NCBI GenBank assembly: GCA_907165275.2
Contig: OU015668.1
Location: 9,729,658-9,793,657 of the forward strand
DNA length: 64,000 bases
Origin: Zygaena filipendulae
Taxonomy: Eukaryota; Arthropoda; Insecta; Lepidoptera; Zygaenidae
Reading direction: 5' to 3'
Positions 1 to 10,850 of the stretch are shown piece after piece. The stretch's first letter is position 1, and every line of letters begins with the position of its first letter. The notes under the pieces are model-generated. The model did no database searches and was not told the DNA's origin. It worked only from the letters and a program-made list of their open reading frames with translations. The position numbers were made by a program, and so were the translations under genes.

Positions 1-2049
1 ATGACCCCATATGAACTATGGTATAATAAAAGCTATGACATCTCAAATTTAAAAACTTCTTTTGGCACTGAAGTATGGGTACATATTCCTAAACAACGTA
101 GACTTAAATTAGATAGCAAGAGTCAAAAAGGGTTATTTGTTGGTTATGGTGAACAAACAAAGGGTTTTAAAATTTATTACCCTGAGAACAATACTTTTTC
201 AATGGAAAGAGAAGTTCTACTTGTCCCTGAAGTATTGTCAAAACAACAAACTGAAAATAATGCCAGCGAAAATTTATTACTTAATGAAAATAAAGTACCT
301 GACAGTTATGGCAGAGTAACCGAAAGCATCACTGAAAAATCTCAAGTGGAAAATCAAGAGACTCAACAGCAAAGTAATGAAGAAACTGAAGGGTTTGATG
401 ACAGGGCATCTCATGTCACCGAACCAAGACCTCACCGCCAGGTAAGACTACCTAAGAAATATGATGATTATGAGACATTTTTTTGTTTTCTCACTATGGA
501 CCCGGACGAGCCAGCAACATTGGAGGAGGCTAAACTATCTCATGATTCAGTTCAGTGGGAACAAGCAATGAAGAATGAAATGGCAGCACTTACAGAGAAT
601 GACACATGGTCTTTAGTAAAGAAGCCTGAAACACAATTTACAATCATTGACACCAAATGGGTTTTTAAAATCAAGCGCAACAAAGATGGTAAGATAAACT
701 TATATAAGGCTAGGCTAGTAGCTAGGGGTTTTATCCAAAAAAATTTAAATTATTGTGATGTATACTCTCCTGTAGTAAAAATGGCAACTGTTAAAACCTT
801 ATTGGCTATTAGTAATAAAAATAATTGGCCAGTGTATCAATTGGATGTTTGCAGCGCTTTCTTAAATGGTATTATTAAAGATGACATTTATGTTACCTTG
901 CCAGAAAATTTTCTTGTTCCTAAAGGAAAAATATGTAAATTAAATAAAGCGTTATATGGCCTAAAAGGGGCACCTAGATCCTGGTATGAACGCTTTAATA
1001 GTTTCATGCTAAATGAAAACTTTGTTAAAACTAAAAGTGACAACTGTTTATATTGTTACATTAATAATAATCATTGCCAAGTATACATACTTATTTTTGT
1101 AGATGATCTGCTATGTACTGGATTTGGACCTATGGTCATTGAAATTATAAACAGAATGAAAAGTGTTTTTAAAATGAAGGACTTAGGTTTAGCAAATTTT
1201 TACCTAGGTATAAACATTGTACAAGATCTTGAAAAAGGTGTCACCACCATGGACCAAACTCAGTATCTTAAAAATGTATTAGCAAAATTTGACATGTCAC
1301 ATTGTCACAGTGTGTCTACACCTATGGATCCAAAGTTTGACTTATCAAATTTACAAAAAGATCATTCTGAAAATGAAGAACTGGAACATAGATGTAGACA
1401 ACTTGTTGGCTGCATAATGTATGCCATGATAGGTACTAGACCTGATCTATGTGCAAGCATAACATTTTTATCACGATTTCAAAACTGTGCAAGTAATGAT
1501 CTCTGGACTTGTCTTAAACGTATTTTAAGATATATTCAAGGAACTATTGATTTAAAACTTATTTACAGTAAAGATTCTAATGATAACTTGTTAACTGGGT
1601 ATGCAGATGCAAGCTGGGGGGATAACTTAAATGACAGAAAATCTACATCAGGTTTTTGTCTGCAAATTTATGGAAATCTAGTAACATGGACATCAAAAAA
1701 ACAACCTACAGTAGCATTGTCTTCTTGTGAGGCAGAATATGTTTCACTAGCTCAGTGTATTAGTGAAGCTTGTTGGTTAAGAAATATGTTGTTAGAACTA
1801 AAAATTGACTGTAAAATCATTACAATATTTGAAGACAATCAGTCCACTATCAAAGCCTGTAATTCGCATGAACAATTGAAACGTATGAAACACTTAGATA
1901 TCAAATATCATTTTATTAAAGAAAAAATTACAGATGGGATAATTAATGTTCAGTATATTCATACGAGTGATCAGTTAGCTGACATTCTTACCAAACCTTT
2001 GCCTAAACAAAGTTTTGTTAAGTTGAGAGAATTGATAGGTTTAAAGTAA
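1..2049 (+). CDS. Ty1/copia retrotransposon pol, 3' part (integrase end, RT, RNase H)
   Basis: This is the C-terminal 682 codons of a copia-type polyprotein, whose role is to copy element RNA into DNA and integrate it. The frame is open at base 1 and the first residues (MTPYELWYNK) are internal integrase sequence, so the true start lies outside the window. Residues about 1-80 are the end of the integrase (VWVHIPKQRR, GLFVGY). Residues about 190-440 are a copia-type reverse transcriptase with WVFKIKRN, QLDV at 280-283 (family usually QMDV), YGLKGAPRSWY and the catalytic FVDD at 366-369. RNase H follows, with YADASWGD (Asp536), SSCEAEY (Glu577) and EDNQS (Asp612). The copia order integrase-RT-RNase H is preserved. 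No stop or frameshift interrupts it, unlike every other coding fragment here, which suggests a fairly young copy. The protein has not been tested for activity. Confidence 0.95.
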   Translation: MTPYELWYNKSYDISNLKTSFGTEVWVHIPKQRRLKLDSKSQKGLFVGYGEQTKGFKIYYPENNTFSMEREVLLVPEVLSKQQTENNASENLLLNENKVPDSYGRVTESITEKSQVENQETQQQSNEETEGFDDRASHVTEPRPHRQVRLPKKYDDYETFFCFLTMDPDEPATLEEAKLSHDSVQWEQAMKNEMAALTENDTWSLVKKPETQFTIIDTKWVFKIKRNKDGKINLYKARLVARGFIQKNLNYCDVYSPVVKMATVKTLLAISNKNNWPVYQLDVCSAFLNGIIKDDIYVTLPENFLVPKGKICKLNKALYGLKGAPRSWYERFNSFMLNENFVKTKSDNCLYCYINNNHCQVYILIFVDDLLCTGFGPMVIEIINRMKSVFKMKDLGLANFYLGINIVQDLEKGVTTMDQTQYLKNVLAKFDMSHCHSVSTPMDPKFDLSNLQKDHSENEELEHRCRQLVGCIMYAMIGTRPDLCASITFLSRFQNCASNDLWTCLKRILRYIQGTIDLKLIYSKDSNDNLLTGYADASWGDNLNDRKSTSGFCLQIYGNLVTWTSKKQPTVALSSCEAEYVSLAQCISEACWLRNMLLELKIDCKIITIFEDNQSTIKACNSHEQLKRMKHLDIKYHFIKEKITDGIINVQYIHTSDQLADILTKPLPKQSFVKLRELIGLK

Positions 2050-2327
2050 ATAATAAGTAAATTTAGATTTTTTGTTTGTTTCTGAAATTTTTTGATTGAA
2101 GGTGGGATAAATAATTAATAAAACTAGCAATCAAAAATATTTAATTCATCTAAGGAAGGGAAAAGGTAATTTTGTTTATTAAAGTAGGTATCACCTATGT
2201 ATTTAAGTATAAGTACATTTTATTCCAACTATGTAAAGTGTGTTAACTTAGACACTTAATCTAAGCTATAAGAATAATTTGTAAAAGAGAAAATGTATCT
2301 TTAAATGAAACCTTTATTGAGGGAAGG
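2050..2327 (+). other. copia 3' non-coding internal region with purine tract
   Basis: AT-rich sequence between the pol stop and the probable LTR. Bases 2319-2327 (GAGGGAAGG) are a purine run directly before a TGTTG LTR-like start, as expected for the plus-strand primer. A second purine run lies at 2152-2166. Confidence 0.6.
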
Positions 2328-2527
2328 TGTTGAATAATATATGCAATATAGGATTCATTTAAAATAATACCTCTATGGTAGATTAGTTAGTCTATGGTAT
2401 TAGTCTAGGTTATAAAAAAAAAAATATATGTGCTCCCTTCTCTCTCTGGTGATTCGCTCAAGTAAGAAACATTTCTCTGTTTAAATAAAGTTTATTATAA
2501 TTAAAACTGCAAGTTATTTCCCTCACA
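2328..2527 (+). mobile_element. probable copia 3' LTR
   Basis: The segment starts TGTTGAATAATAT just after a purine tract, resembling the TGTTG start typical of copia LTRs. It holds a TATAAAA motif at 2411 and AATAAA at 2484-2489, and a CCTCACA end near 2527 fits a terminal CA. The right edge is uncertain because the 5' LTR is outside the window, so neither the LTR pair nor the target duplication can be compared. Confidence 0.5.
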
Positions 2528-3436
2528 AGTCCTGCTATTCAACTAAAATTACGATTTATTGAAGAATAGAAGGAAGTCTAAAGAAGCATACAACGATTTT
2601 ACACCACCTCCGTTGTCAAGATTCGAGGGCTGTTAAAGACCTCTCTAGGGACAAGAAGCAATTTGGCATTTGAAATTTTTATTTTTTTTTCATTTTAAAT
2701 ACTCACCTAAAACAGAACGAGGGGCTAATCTCAATTAGTATGGTCGGCAAAGAAATTTGTCGAAATTTTATATTTTCGATGACTGATGCACGCGGTTTTA
2801 TAGCCGTGAGTTTCGTAATTCCCACAGGAACTCTATATAATCACAGTCGGATCAATGGTTTAGGAACGCATTGAGAATTAGCGTACGTACAAACACTCGT
2901 TTTTATTTGTTAGTAGTTTAGTTGTTAGCGAATCATATTGCTACATGCTAGGTGTAGCGAGTTCGATCGTTTTATTTATTTTTCGCGTCCCATCGGTGCA
3001 GGTAACTTTCCAACTACACAAAAACTAACTTAAAAATTAACTTAAACTTAAAAATTAACTTAAACTTAAAAACTAGTTAACTATAAAACTATAGGTAAAT
3101 TAATATATTAATAAATACTTACTTACGTACTTAAATTGTGCATGAGATTGTTGTTTTGCTGTCGCTCAAAAAAACTGAACCAATACCCACTTGTCGTACA
3201 TTTTTATTCAGTAATTAGTATTAGCACAAGGAATCCATTAAGATTATAAAATCTTTAATGGTTCTAGGAAGAAGAAGAAAAAACACAAAACAAATTAATA
3301 AATAAATAACACAAATAGTCACCAAGGAAAAGGTACCATTTTTATTGAAAGCGAGATATTTACCTCATACGTATACCTACCTAAATTTAACGGTTAGAAT
3401 TTCTCTGAAGACTGAAAAGTCTTTCTTATTATCTAT
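2528..3436. other. unassigned stretch
   Basis: No gene or known repeat recognised. A short AT-rich minisatellite of about 18 bp per unit (CTTAAAAATTAACTTAAA type) lies at 3023-3075. Confidence 0.4.
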
Positions 3437-3638
3437 CTATACTAAAATTATAAAAAGTAAAGATTTGATTTTTTGTTTGTTTGTTATGATTTAACTCAAA
3501 AATCCGTGGACAGATTTCCAAAATTTCTTTCACCATTAGAAAGCTACTTTATTCTTGAGTAACATAGGCTATATTGTAATTCGGAATTCTCGCGGGAACT
3601 CCAAAATTAACGCGGGTGAAACCTCGGGGTACAGCTAG
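3437..3638 (+). mobile_element. HelA Helitron-like repeat (family description)
   Basis: HelA is the dominant repeat of the window, about 180-210 bp. The best copies start TC (TCCTACTAATATTATAAA), carry a TTTGTTACTCAATCACG-type middle, GGAATTCCCGCGGGAACTCC, then a perfect hairpin CCGCGGGTGAAACCGCGG followed about 10 bases later by ACAGCTAG. Several intact copies sit between an A and a T. A 5' TC, 3' CTAG, subterminal hairpin and A/T target without duplication are the standard marks of non-autonomous Helitrons. This copy has a variant head (TATACTAAAATTATAAA) and ends in CTAG; its middle belongs to the GATTTAACTC subtype also seen at 37.5 kb. Assigning it to Helitron rather than SINE is inference. 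Confidence 0.75.
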
Positions 3639-3796
3639 TTTTTTATATAGAGAAAAGATTTGATTTATCGTATGTTTGTAATGGGTAAACTCAAAAACTA
3701 CTTACTGTTTAAAAAATTCTTTCACTTATACAAAGCTAGTGTACCTCGGTGACATAGGGTCCTTTCTACTGCGGAATTTTAACTACGTAAAACTAG
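3639..3796 (+). mobile_element. HelA fragment, directly after previous copy
   Basis: Retains the AAACTCAAAAACTACTT and TTCTTTCAC modules and a late ACTAG, but lacks the hairpin. It follows the CTAG of the preceding copy almost directly, so this may be a decayed tandem pair. Confidence 0.5.
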
Positions 3797-3873
3797 TAAC
3801 TACGTATGTAAATATTTTAAGATATTATAACAATGCTACCTACTGCATTTTTATCTAAATAATTATAATTCCA

Positions 3874-4161
3874 CTAGCTGTGCCCCGCGGTTTCACCCGC
3901 GGATATTTCGAAGATCTCGCAGGAATCCCGGGATACAAAGTACCCTATGTCCTTTTCAAAGTGTATGCAAAATTTCAAGTGATTTCATCGGTTAATTTCA
4001 GAGTTCCCGCGGGAATTCCGGTATAAAAGGTACCCTATGTCCTTCTCTGTACCTCTGACAAAGTGCATGCCAAATTTCATCCAAATCCGTTCAGCCGTTT
4101 TTGCGTGATTGAGTAACAAACATCCAAACGTTCACACTGTCACATTTATAATATTATTAGA
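3874..4161 (-). mobile_element. HelA copy with internal duplication
   Basis: Read on the minus strand it runs from a TTCTAATAATATTATAAA head to CCGCGGGGCACAGCTAG. The GGAATTCC/GTACCCTATGTCC module occurs twice (about 3910-3960 and 4010-4060), giving a longer than usual copy of 288 bp. Confidence 0.75.
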
Positions 4162-4384
4162 ATTTAAACTGTAGCCAATATCCAATTAACAATAACAGTC
4201 GAAAAGTTCAGATGACTAAGTCCAACTGAACGGATTGGATAAGCTCTCGAAACTCATCGAGCAACTGTAGTGGGTGCTACAAAATCATTTGGGAAATGAT
4301 GAAGTGGAAAAACAACCTCCGACACGATCGGCCGATGCTCTCAATACGTATCGAAACACCAGCCAGTAGATTCTAATAGGCGTT

Positions 4385-4722
4385 CCTGGGGTATAAAAAT
4401 CAGATGATTTTTTTTTTAATTAATGAAATAATACTTAGATAAAGCGTATTAAAGTTTAGAAGGGGCTCTTGATGGCGTCATAACCACGTTTAAACTGTAC
4501 CAAGGCGTGACGTCACGCGACATCGACGCTATGTATCACCGTTTCTTTTTTTGGTTATTAAAAGAGAAGATACGTGTCCAATATTTTTTAATAATCTACA
4601 CAGGGACTAAAGTAAAACTTGGTTTGACTCCATGTTTATGCACATAATATACGTGTCTATTTTTTTTGTTATCTAACTGACAACCTAAATATAATTTTGA
4701 TTTTCGTACCCCGGGACATGCC
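4385..4722 (+). mobile_element. M1 element, decayed, with a second fragment
   Basis: Resembles the M1 family described at 16.5 kb: TAAAGCGTATTAAAGTTTAG, GACGTCACGCGA and TACGTGTCCAATATTTTTTA are present but the ends are eroded (GGACTAAA remains near 4610). Another eroded M1 end follows at about 4640-4722 (TACGTGTCTATTTTTTTTG, ATCTAACTGAC). Confidence 0.55.
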
Positions 4723-4744
4723 TAGCCTATTTATATGTGAGTAA

Positions 4745-4927
4745 TCCTACTAATATTATAAATGTGAAAGTGTGGATGTTTGTTACTCAATCACGCAAAA
4801 ACACCTGAACGGATTCGGATGAAATTAGGCATGCACGTTTTTAATGGTATAGAAAGAGTACTTTTTATCCCGGAATTCCCACGGGAACTCCTAAATTACC
4901 GCGGATGAAACCGCGGGGCACAACTAG
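4745..4927 (+). mobile_element. HelA copy, full length
   Basis: Starts TCCTACTAATATTATAAA after an A and ends ACAACTAG before a T. The hairpin reads CCGCGGATGAAACCGCGG, one base off consensus in the loop. The terminal octamer differs (ACAACTAG instead of ACAGCTAG). Confidence 0.8.
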
Positions 4928-5190
4928 TAAGTAAATAATAAATCTCCTTGACCCCAATCGCCATTGCCACACGTAATAGGTACCCTGACATCGAGTTGGA
5001 AATTGGAAAATTCTACAAATCAACAAACTGTTTTGCAACATCCCCGGAGCCTCGGCCGGGGTACGACTGTAACAACCCTTTGTCACTGAAGGACCCTCGG
5101 AGGCTCTCCAGACGTTTGTGCTGGAGTGGTGACCTCGGATTAGAGCCTCGACGAATTATTGGATTGATTTGTTTGAAGAATAAATAATTA

Positions 5191-5362
5191 CAAGCTGCTC
5201 CTCGGTGGTTTCGGACGCGTAATTTCGGAGTTCCCGCAGGAATTCCGGGATAGAGAGTACTTTATGTCCTGTTCTGTAGTACCCACGTATACGGACAACG
5301 TGTACGGAAAATTGCATTACGATCGATTGAGTACTTAAGACGTGAAAGGGTTACAAAGAAAC
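5191..5362 (-). mobile_element. HelA fragment
   Basis: Contains the reverse complements of the GGAATTCC module and of the AACGTGTA/CGATTGAG modules. Both termini are degraded. Confidence 0.5.
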
Positions 5363-5475
5363 AAATTTCGCATTGAGGTGCGTATTTAATTAGATCCAAA
5401 AAAAATTTAAAATGGAACAACAGCTGAGGCATAAGAAAATGAGAAGAATTGAAAGACAAAATATTAATTCAAATA

Positions 5476-5600
5476 CTAGTTGATCCCTGCGATTTCACCC
5501 GCACCCGTGTTAATATAGGTGCCAAATTTTAGCGTTATATTAGGTCAAGCAGTTTTGAGATTTGTGTTTAATCTGTGAGTCAGTGAGCTTTTGTGTAAAT
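5476..5600 (-). mobile_element. HelA-related variant
   Basis: Starts at CTAG on the plus strand with a CACCCG remnant of the hairpin. The middle (AGCAGTTTTGAGATTTG, GTCAGTGAG) differs from the main family but recurs at 61.85-62.0 kb, so it is a separate subfamily. Confidence 0.5.
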
Positions 5601-5607
5601 ATATATC

Positions 5608-5765
5608 ATACGTGTTAATGAATTGACTGAAAACTAGAAAGTAGTTTGTTCAGAATCGACTTCCGAATCGATCACACCATGTTTTAATATAGGTTATATT
5701 TTTCATTTTTATTAGCCTATGTCTAAATTATTTATAATACAATATTTAGGCAGCAAAAAAATCGA
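5608..5765 (-). repeat. M7 foldback element, half copy
   Basis: The sequence CGTGTTAATGAATTGACTG followed by AAAACTAGAAAGTAGTTTG matches the reverse complement of the right half of the complete M7 copy at 32.05-32.30 kb. The opposite arm is missing. Confidence 0.6.
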
Positions 5766-6001
5766 ATCAGTCATTGAAATTTCGTAGATAGGTCACTTTT
5801 AAACTATGTAATGTTGAACAACTTTTAGATTATTAATTTTTTCGACATAATTTATATTTTAATCATATTAGTATTGTTTATGCGATATTTCTTACAAAGA
5901 TGTTGTGGGAGATTACAGGTGTAAACTCTGTGTGTACAATGTACTACCATAATTTTTGATTATTTTTTCTCTTAATGACCTGTAAACGTGTTTACCAAAA
6001 A

Positions 6002-6028
6002 AAACTTTGAACTTTGAACTTTATTTTT
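6002..6028 (+). repeat. short (AACTTTG)n tract
   Basis: Three consecutive AACTTTG-like units followed by a T run. Such short tracts often mark 3' tails of truncated LINEs or SINEs; no attached element body is recognised. Confidence 0.4.
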
Positions 6029-7125
6029 TTAAATGGGGTGTATGTACGACGTATGTACCTAATAAATTTTGTTAATTTTAATTTCCTAATGCGGGCCATT
6101 TCACGAGGTTTTTCAATTTGAACATTTTATAGGTGAATCGAAATTGGATACCTTACTTAACAGACCCAGAATATAAAATTTAAGAAATGATTCAATTTGA
6201 ACATTTCATTGTATCTAATTATTTTCAATTAATAATTTATCTTCGGTTGATTGATAAATGAGCAATCTCAATAAAAAATATAAAAAAAAACATCACCATT
6301 GACTACTCGTTCGTTCCACCGTACCTAATCACGGTTGAAAATCAAACATTCGCGAACCACAAAACAAAACGAACAGACGTACAAACAAATCAGCAGCCAA
6401 TTTCGGGTCGTTTCAATCGGTGTTCTCCCGCCAAAATCAATTAACTGCGCGCAATCAAACGCCACAACACAATACATTCGTTCGTCAAACGAGACATCGT
6501 TGCAAATTAAACTCTAGCACCTCGCAAATAAGGTCGACGACAGATACTCTGAAGGGCACGGGGATATTTGCAAGATTTCGTAATCGTAGGATGCGCAAGA
6601 GTCTTGGGATTACCAGAAATCGCAACCGAAACGGGGTACCATTTTGTAATGCGTTTAAAAAAGGAAGAAATCCTTAGTTTTCGATATAGAAAAAAAAAAT
6701 GCAACGCAAAAATATCTTACGCGTTGTAATGACCGCGGGCGGCGACATCAAAGGGTTCAGTGGCGAGATCGCGGTTCTCGCTCGCACTTTAGTTAAAACT
6801 AGCGCAAGAAAGGGATAGCATTGTTAAGCTGAGAGATAAAAAGTGCCCTTCAAAGCGGTGCCGCCGCATTTTGTTAGTAGCTTTTTGTTTAATCAAATGC
6901 GCGAATGTTGGACTTGGATAGTTTAGTGTAAATGTTAAATTTAATTATTGGTTATTAAAATTACTACAACAAAAAAAGCATAAGTAATATTATATGTCAA
7001 CAAACTACTACTTTACTACATAAAATTAAACACTAAACATCCAAACTGTTGCATTTTTATAGATATATGAATATGTGTGTGCTTATGTTTTTAATACATA
7101 TTGTTAGCTTGGTAAAAAACATCCA
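6029..7125. other. unassigned stretch
   Basis: No gene recognised. Bases 6715-6870 are visibly richer in G and C than the surroundings. An open frame at 6420-6677 gives an Arg/Asn/Thr-rich peptide with no recognisable domain. Confidence 0.35.
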
Positions 7126-7170
7126 TACAGCCGAATGCAGAATCACCTCCTTTTTGGAGGTCGGTTAAAA
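7126..7170 (+). repeat. M5 element, right end only
   Basis: Ends ACCTCCTTTTTGGAGGTCGG then TTAAAA, matching the right terminus of M5 (see 17.3 kb) with one substitution (GGAGG for GGAAG). Confidence 0.6.
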
Positions 7171-7320
7171 AATAGACCTTCCTAGATCCTGCATCCTTTT
7201 TATTCAGCCCAGCCCAGCCTTTTTAATTTTTATTATTAACCAGGATCGTCGCTCCGTTTCAAAAAATATTTATTTATTGATCACATTTTATAAATACACC
7301 GGTCGATCCGCAACGGTTAC

Positions 7321-7487
7321 ACTCGTGTTAATTTCGGAGTTCCCGTAGGAATTCCGACATAAAAAGTACTCGTTGTCACTCAGGAACAGTGTAGCTTCTT
7401 AAAAGTGAAAGAATTTTTAAAATCGGTTAAGCACTTTTTGAGTTTATCCATTACAAACAATCACTTTTCTTTAATTGGTATAGATAG
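7321..7487 (-). mobile_element. HelA fragment
   Basis: Contains AATTTCGGAGTTCCCGTAGG and a CACTCAGGAACAGTGTAGC module of the GATTTAACTC-related subtype. The CTAG end and the TC head are missing. Confidence 0.6.
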
Positions 7488-8276
7488 CATATAGATAACT
7501 CGGTCTTTAAATAACGAAATCACATTTGAAAACTGTTATTTTATGCTTAAATTTAGTTGAAAACCACCGTGGAGTCGACTCGGATGAAAATATTAAATTT
7601 AGCACAGACATCAATGACAAAGTGAAATTCCTCCACGAGTTAGACCTTTGAGCATAAAAATGTTTTACAGGAAAACTTTTAATCAGCGTCCATCTGCGAC
7701 ACTATTGGAACTCGATTGTGAATTTTCACTCGATACTTCTGTAAGAATGCAAAAGTAGTAAGTTATCTAGTAGTACGAAAGTTGTATAAAAAGAACAATT
7801 GTAATTTCAGGCTTCATGTGTGACAATGAGTGAGCTGTGGTCAAACGACTAGTCTGTGATCATGTAATGTTACTCTGGTTATCACGGGTAAACTGCTAGA
7901 CCGATCTTGATGAAATTTGGTATAGAGATAGATTGAACCTTGGGGTGAAATATTATAGACTCAAAGAGTTTCTAGGAATTTCCAGAAAAATATGAGTGCA
8001 ACATTAATTAGTAACTCAAATAACTATGATAACCCTCGTATAATGAGAGAACTTGGATATTTCTAAACAATATAATTACACTCAATGATTATTTAAAAAT
8101 TCATCCCATAGACACAATCAAAGAGTTTTTGGCTAAATGAAGTTTGCATCTGCTTTAAAATAATATTATGTATGATATCTTGAGCAAAAGTCGAAGGTAA
8201 AAAGAAGAAGCAAATCAGACTTCTCTTGTTTACCTACTAGTAGTAGTGGTCACCAAGTGATGCTATGTGATGATGG
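7488..8276. other. unassigned stretch
   Basis: Mostly unrecognised. Bases 7865-7950 (CTGCTAGACCGATCTTGATG then AAATTTGG) resemble the central module of Helitron-like repeats, but no termini can be placed. Confidence 0.3.
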
Positions 8277-8531
8277 ACATCATCACATATCACATATATA
8301 TTATACAATCTGAATCTCGGAAACGGCTTCAACGATTTTCATGAAATTTAGTATTCATGGGGTTTCAGGAGCTATTAATCGATCGAGCTAGGTTTCATTT
8401 TTAGAAAACGTTGTTTTATCCGTGTTTATGGCAATGAAATGAAAAAATTCTGGCAATGAAAAATGAGTGTTTGGTACTGCTTTTCTATTTAACAGCGGAT
8501 AACGCTACGAGCAAAGCTCGGTCACCCAGAT
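8277..8531 (+). mobile_element. second Helitron-like family fragment
   Basis: Contains ATCTCGGAAACGGCTTC, ATTTTCATGAAATTTAG and ends with hairpin CGAGCAAAGCTCG followed by GTCACCCAGATA. A terminal hairpin about ten bases before the end again fits a non-autonomous Helitron, but of a family distinct from HelA. Only one copy is seen here. Confidence 0.45.
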
Positions 8532-8535
8532 ATTT

Positions 8536-8770
8536 GGACATAGATAAGCAATAGTGTGTTAACCCACATTGGAGAAATTTCGAATAAATCGTGTTTTAAA
8601 ATCATATAGTCATTTTGTTTCAGAATTTTTTTATGTTTAAATGTATTTTGGTGTTTAAACAATGTAATGAGGTAAACACATGATTAAAAAACGCTCTGTA
8701 ACTGTCAATAAAGCGTTTTGAATCTCAAACTTAATATTGTGGGTTAACATGTTATTGCTTATCTGCGTCC
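8536..8770. mobile_element. M2 inverted-repeat element, copy 1 (family description)
   Basis: Begins GGACATAGATAAGCAATA and ends TATTGCTTATCTGCGTCC, so the termini are near-perfect inverted repeats. The inverted match continues inward through TTAACCCACA and TGTGGGTTAAC. It is flanked on both sides by ATTT (8532-8535 and 8771-8774), a 4-bp target duplication. About 235 bp and no coding capacity: a MITE-like non-autonomous DNA element. Two further copies at 29.1 and 45.2 kb have the same ends and the same kind of flanks. Confidence 0.85.
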
Positions 8771-8774
8771 ATTT

Positions 8775-9349
8775 ATAATAATACGTTTATTACTTGAATC
8801 TCCTCTTTCGAGATGAGAACGAGTATCGACTATCGAGTGAGTTAATATCGATAGTAGCGCGATATCTCGGGGACATTGGGCTTAAAAATGGTGGCATAAA
8901 TCACGATCTTTGGGCCCTAATTAATTCTTCCAGGCTTCGTTAGGGGATGCGGGATGGGGTTGAATTATTTGAAAAAGTTTCAGCTCTTTCGTTACATCCC
9001 CCGTTTCTTTTCATTATCTTCAACCGTTCACCTGAGTTTGGATGCTTTTATTTTTCGTTGCGGTTTCGTTCGTTGTTTTCACTGGTTTAAATTGAGTTTT
9101 TTTTTCACTCCATTCGAGAGAAGCCAACATACCCGTTGCATATAGACGTAAGGCCCACCCTGGGACTGATTTGTTTGCCGATGAGTGGACGGAACTCTTG
9201 TCTGTGTGTCTGAAGATTCGTGAGGAGTTGTATGTAAGGCCTACTAGTATTTGTTAACCATGATAATTGCTATATCATATGTGTTAACATTAAATAAAGA
9301 AATAAACAAATACAATTGTTATTTGATGTGTCGAAGTGAACTTTGTTTT
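8775..9349. other. unassigned stretch
   Basis: No feature recognised apart from short palindromic motifs near 8830-8870 (ATCGATAGTAGCGCGATATC) and AATAAAGAAATAAA around 9293. Confidence 0.35.
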
Positions 9350-9500
9350 TTTTTGTGCATTTTTAAGAATCGTATAACTTTTAAACGACTTGACCAATTG
9401 AGGTTATTTTAGCACTTCTCTATAAGGCAATGATTCATAGCTGGGTTTCAGAGATCCCGGGGGATTTCAGAAGTTCACAGTAGTGAAACCGTGGGTTATA
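9350..9500 (+). mobile_element. HelA-like, strongly decayed
   Basis: Retains the order of HelA modules (AACTTTTAAACGACTTGACC, GATCCCGGGGGA, AGTGAAACCGTGGG) but has lost the CTAG end and the TC head. Confidence 0.4.
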
Positions 9501-10055
9501 GAAATAAAAGGCTGCATTTTGATCAAAATAAACAACAAGAGAGAAATTCAATTTATTACACAATGAGTAAGTACTTATCGCTTTTTGTAGCACCAAATTG
9601 TACTTGTGCATTGACAATAACAACGGATTGATTGAACTTACAGACAGACGAACAGATCAACGGAGACGACAAAAAGCTAATCCAAATCACACAATCGCAA
9701 CGATTCGATACGATACATCGATTCGATGGGAAACACTCGATTCCAACGAATCATCGGCACCTTTTTGATGTTCACTACAAGTAATTATTGTATAACAGAA
9801 AAAAAAAAACTCCGAAGTAGACCTTACTTGTAGTACGTTCACAGAACTGATAAGTCAAGCTAAATTAGCTCTTAACACGAATGAGATAAAAACTACGTTA
9901 TTTTACTTAAATTAACAATACACAAATGAAACTTTATAGATTGGTTTTCAATTGAGATTATTCTTGATAGTGATTGCTCGAATCGAAACTCTCTCGCGTT
10001 AGGATTAAAGCACATATTTTATTGCGCACTTTGTGTAATTGTTTTTGACAATAAA
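9501..10055. other. unassigned stretch
   Basis: No feature recognised; a run of overlapping ATTCGAT/GATACGAT words occurs near 9698-9735. Confidence 0.3.
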
Positions 10056-10254
10056 TCTGGACATGAAGAGCTAATGGTTGGATCTCAACATCCGATCAAA
10101 CTACTTTTTAACAATAAAATACTGAAATTTTTAAGTATTTTAGTGTTAAAAAGTAGTTTTGATCTTTAACACTAAAACTACTTTTAACACTAAAATAAGT
10201 AGTTTGGTCGGATGTTGAGATCCGACCATAATTATGCTGCTTTTCATGTCTAGA
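10056..10254. repeat. M6 foldback element, copy 1
   Basis: Starts TCTGGACATGAAGAGC and ends with the inverted form GCTTTTCATGTCTAGA. Inner arms ATCTCAACATCCGATCAAAC and GTTTGGTCGGATGTTGAGAT pair, as do several AAAAGTAGTTTT/AACTACTTTT words, so most of the 199 bp folds back. No coding capacity. Related copies occur at 45.9-46.2 kb. Confidence 0.7.
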
Positions 10255-10510
10255 AATAGCTAGTGCAATGATAATTATTTGTATAATATCCGTTACAGCT
10301 TTTGCGCTGTACAATTTTTTTCCAGCGATTAAAGCGTTTAAAGCGTTACAATTATCCACATATTGAATGCGAGGAAGTCGCTGCCGCTTGGAATGAGATC
10401 AAAATTTGAAACGAACACGGCAATTTCGATTGGAGGTTGTCGTGAAGGCATAACTCGTGCAATGTGGAAGTTATATGCCTGTAGAAAAGGCTGGAGCGGC
10501 CAGAAATAAT

Positions 10511-10689
10511 GGGGATGTGGACTACTTTTGAAAATCAAAATTCTAATTAGCCCGTCAGTTAGAAAATAAAAAAAACAATAGACACGTATTTTTAGCTTTT
10601 TCAAATAAATTAAAATATACAGAGATAAAGCGCAATAAAGTTTAGGGTGAGGGGGTCGTGACGCCACTAACCGCTAAAACCGCCATACA
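10511..10689 (-). mobile_element. M1 element, truncated
   Basis: Left end GGGATGTGGACTACTTTTG with AAAATCAAAATTCTAATTAG, through TAAAGCGCAATAAAGTTTAG to CCGCCATACA, where it stops at the junction with a HelA fragment. The half carrying the other terminus is absent. Confidence 0.7.
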
Positions 10690-10848
10690 CATTAACTTAT
10701 GTGTTAATCTGATGTATTAAGCTATATTATTGTAAAGTTTCATTTAAATCGATCCAGTAGTTTTTGCGTGAAACAGTAACAACCATCCGTCCATCCATCC
10801 ATCCATCCATCCATCCATACATTCTTACAAATTTCGCGTTTATAATAT
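10690..10848 (-). mobile_element. HelA 5' half with (CCAT)n expansion
   Basis: Reverse complement of the HelA 5' half, with a (CATC)n tract at about 10785-10825. It reaches the GCGTTTATAATAT head, then breaks off where SINE tail sequence begins. CTAG end absent. Confidence 0.65.
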
Positions 10849-10850
10849 CG

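Noticed and set aside
10338..10667. Minus-strand 109-codon frame
   Set aside because: Crosses an M1 element; the same translated phrases recur at other M1 copies, so it is repeat sequence.
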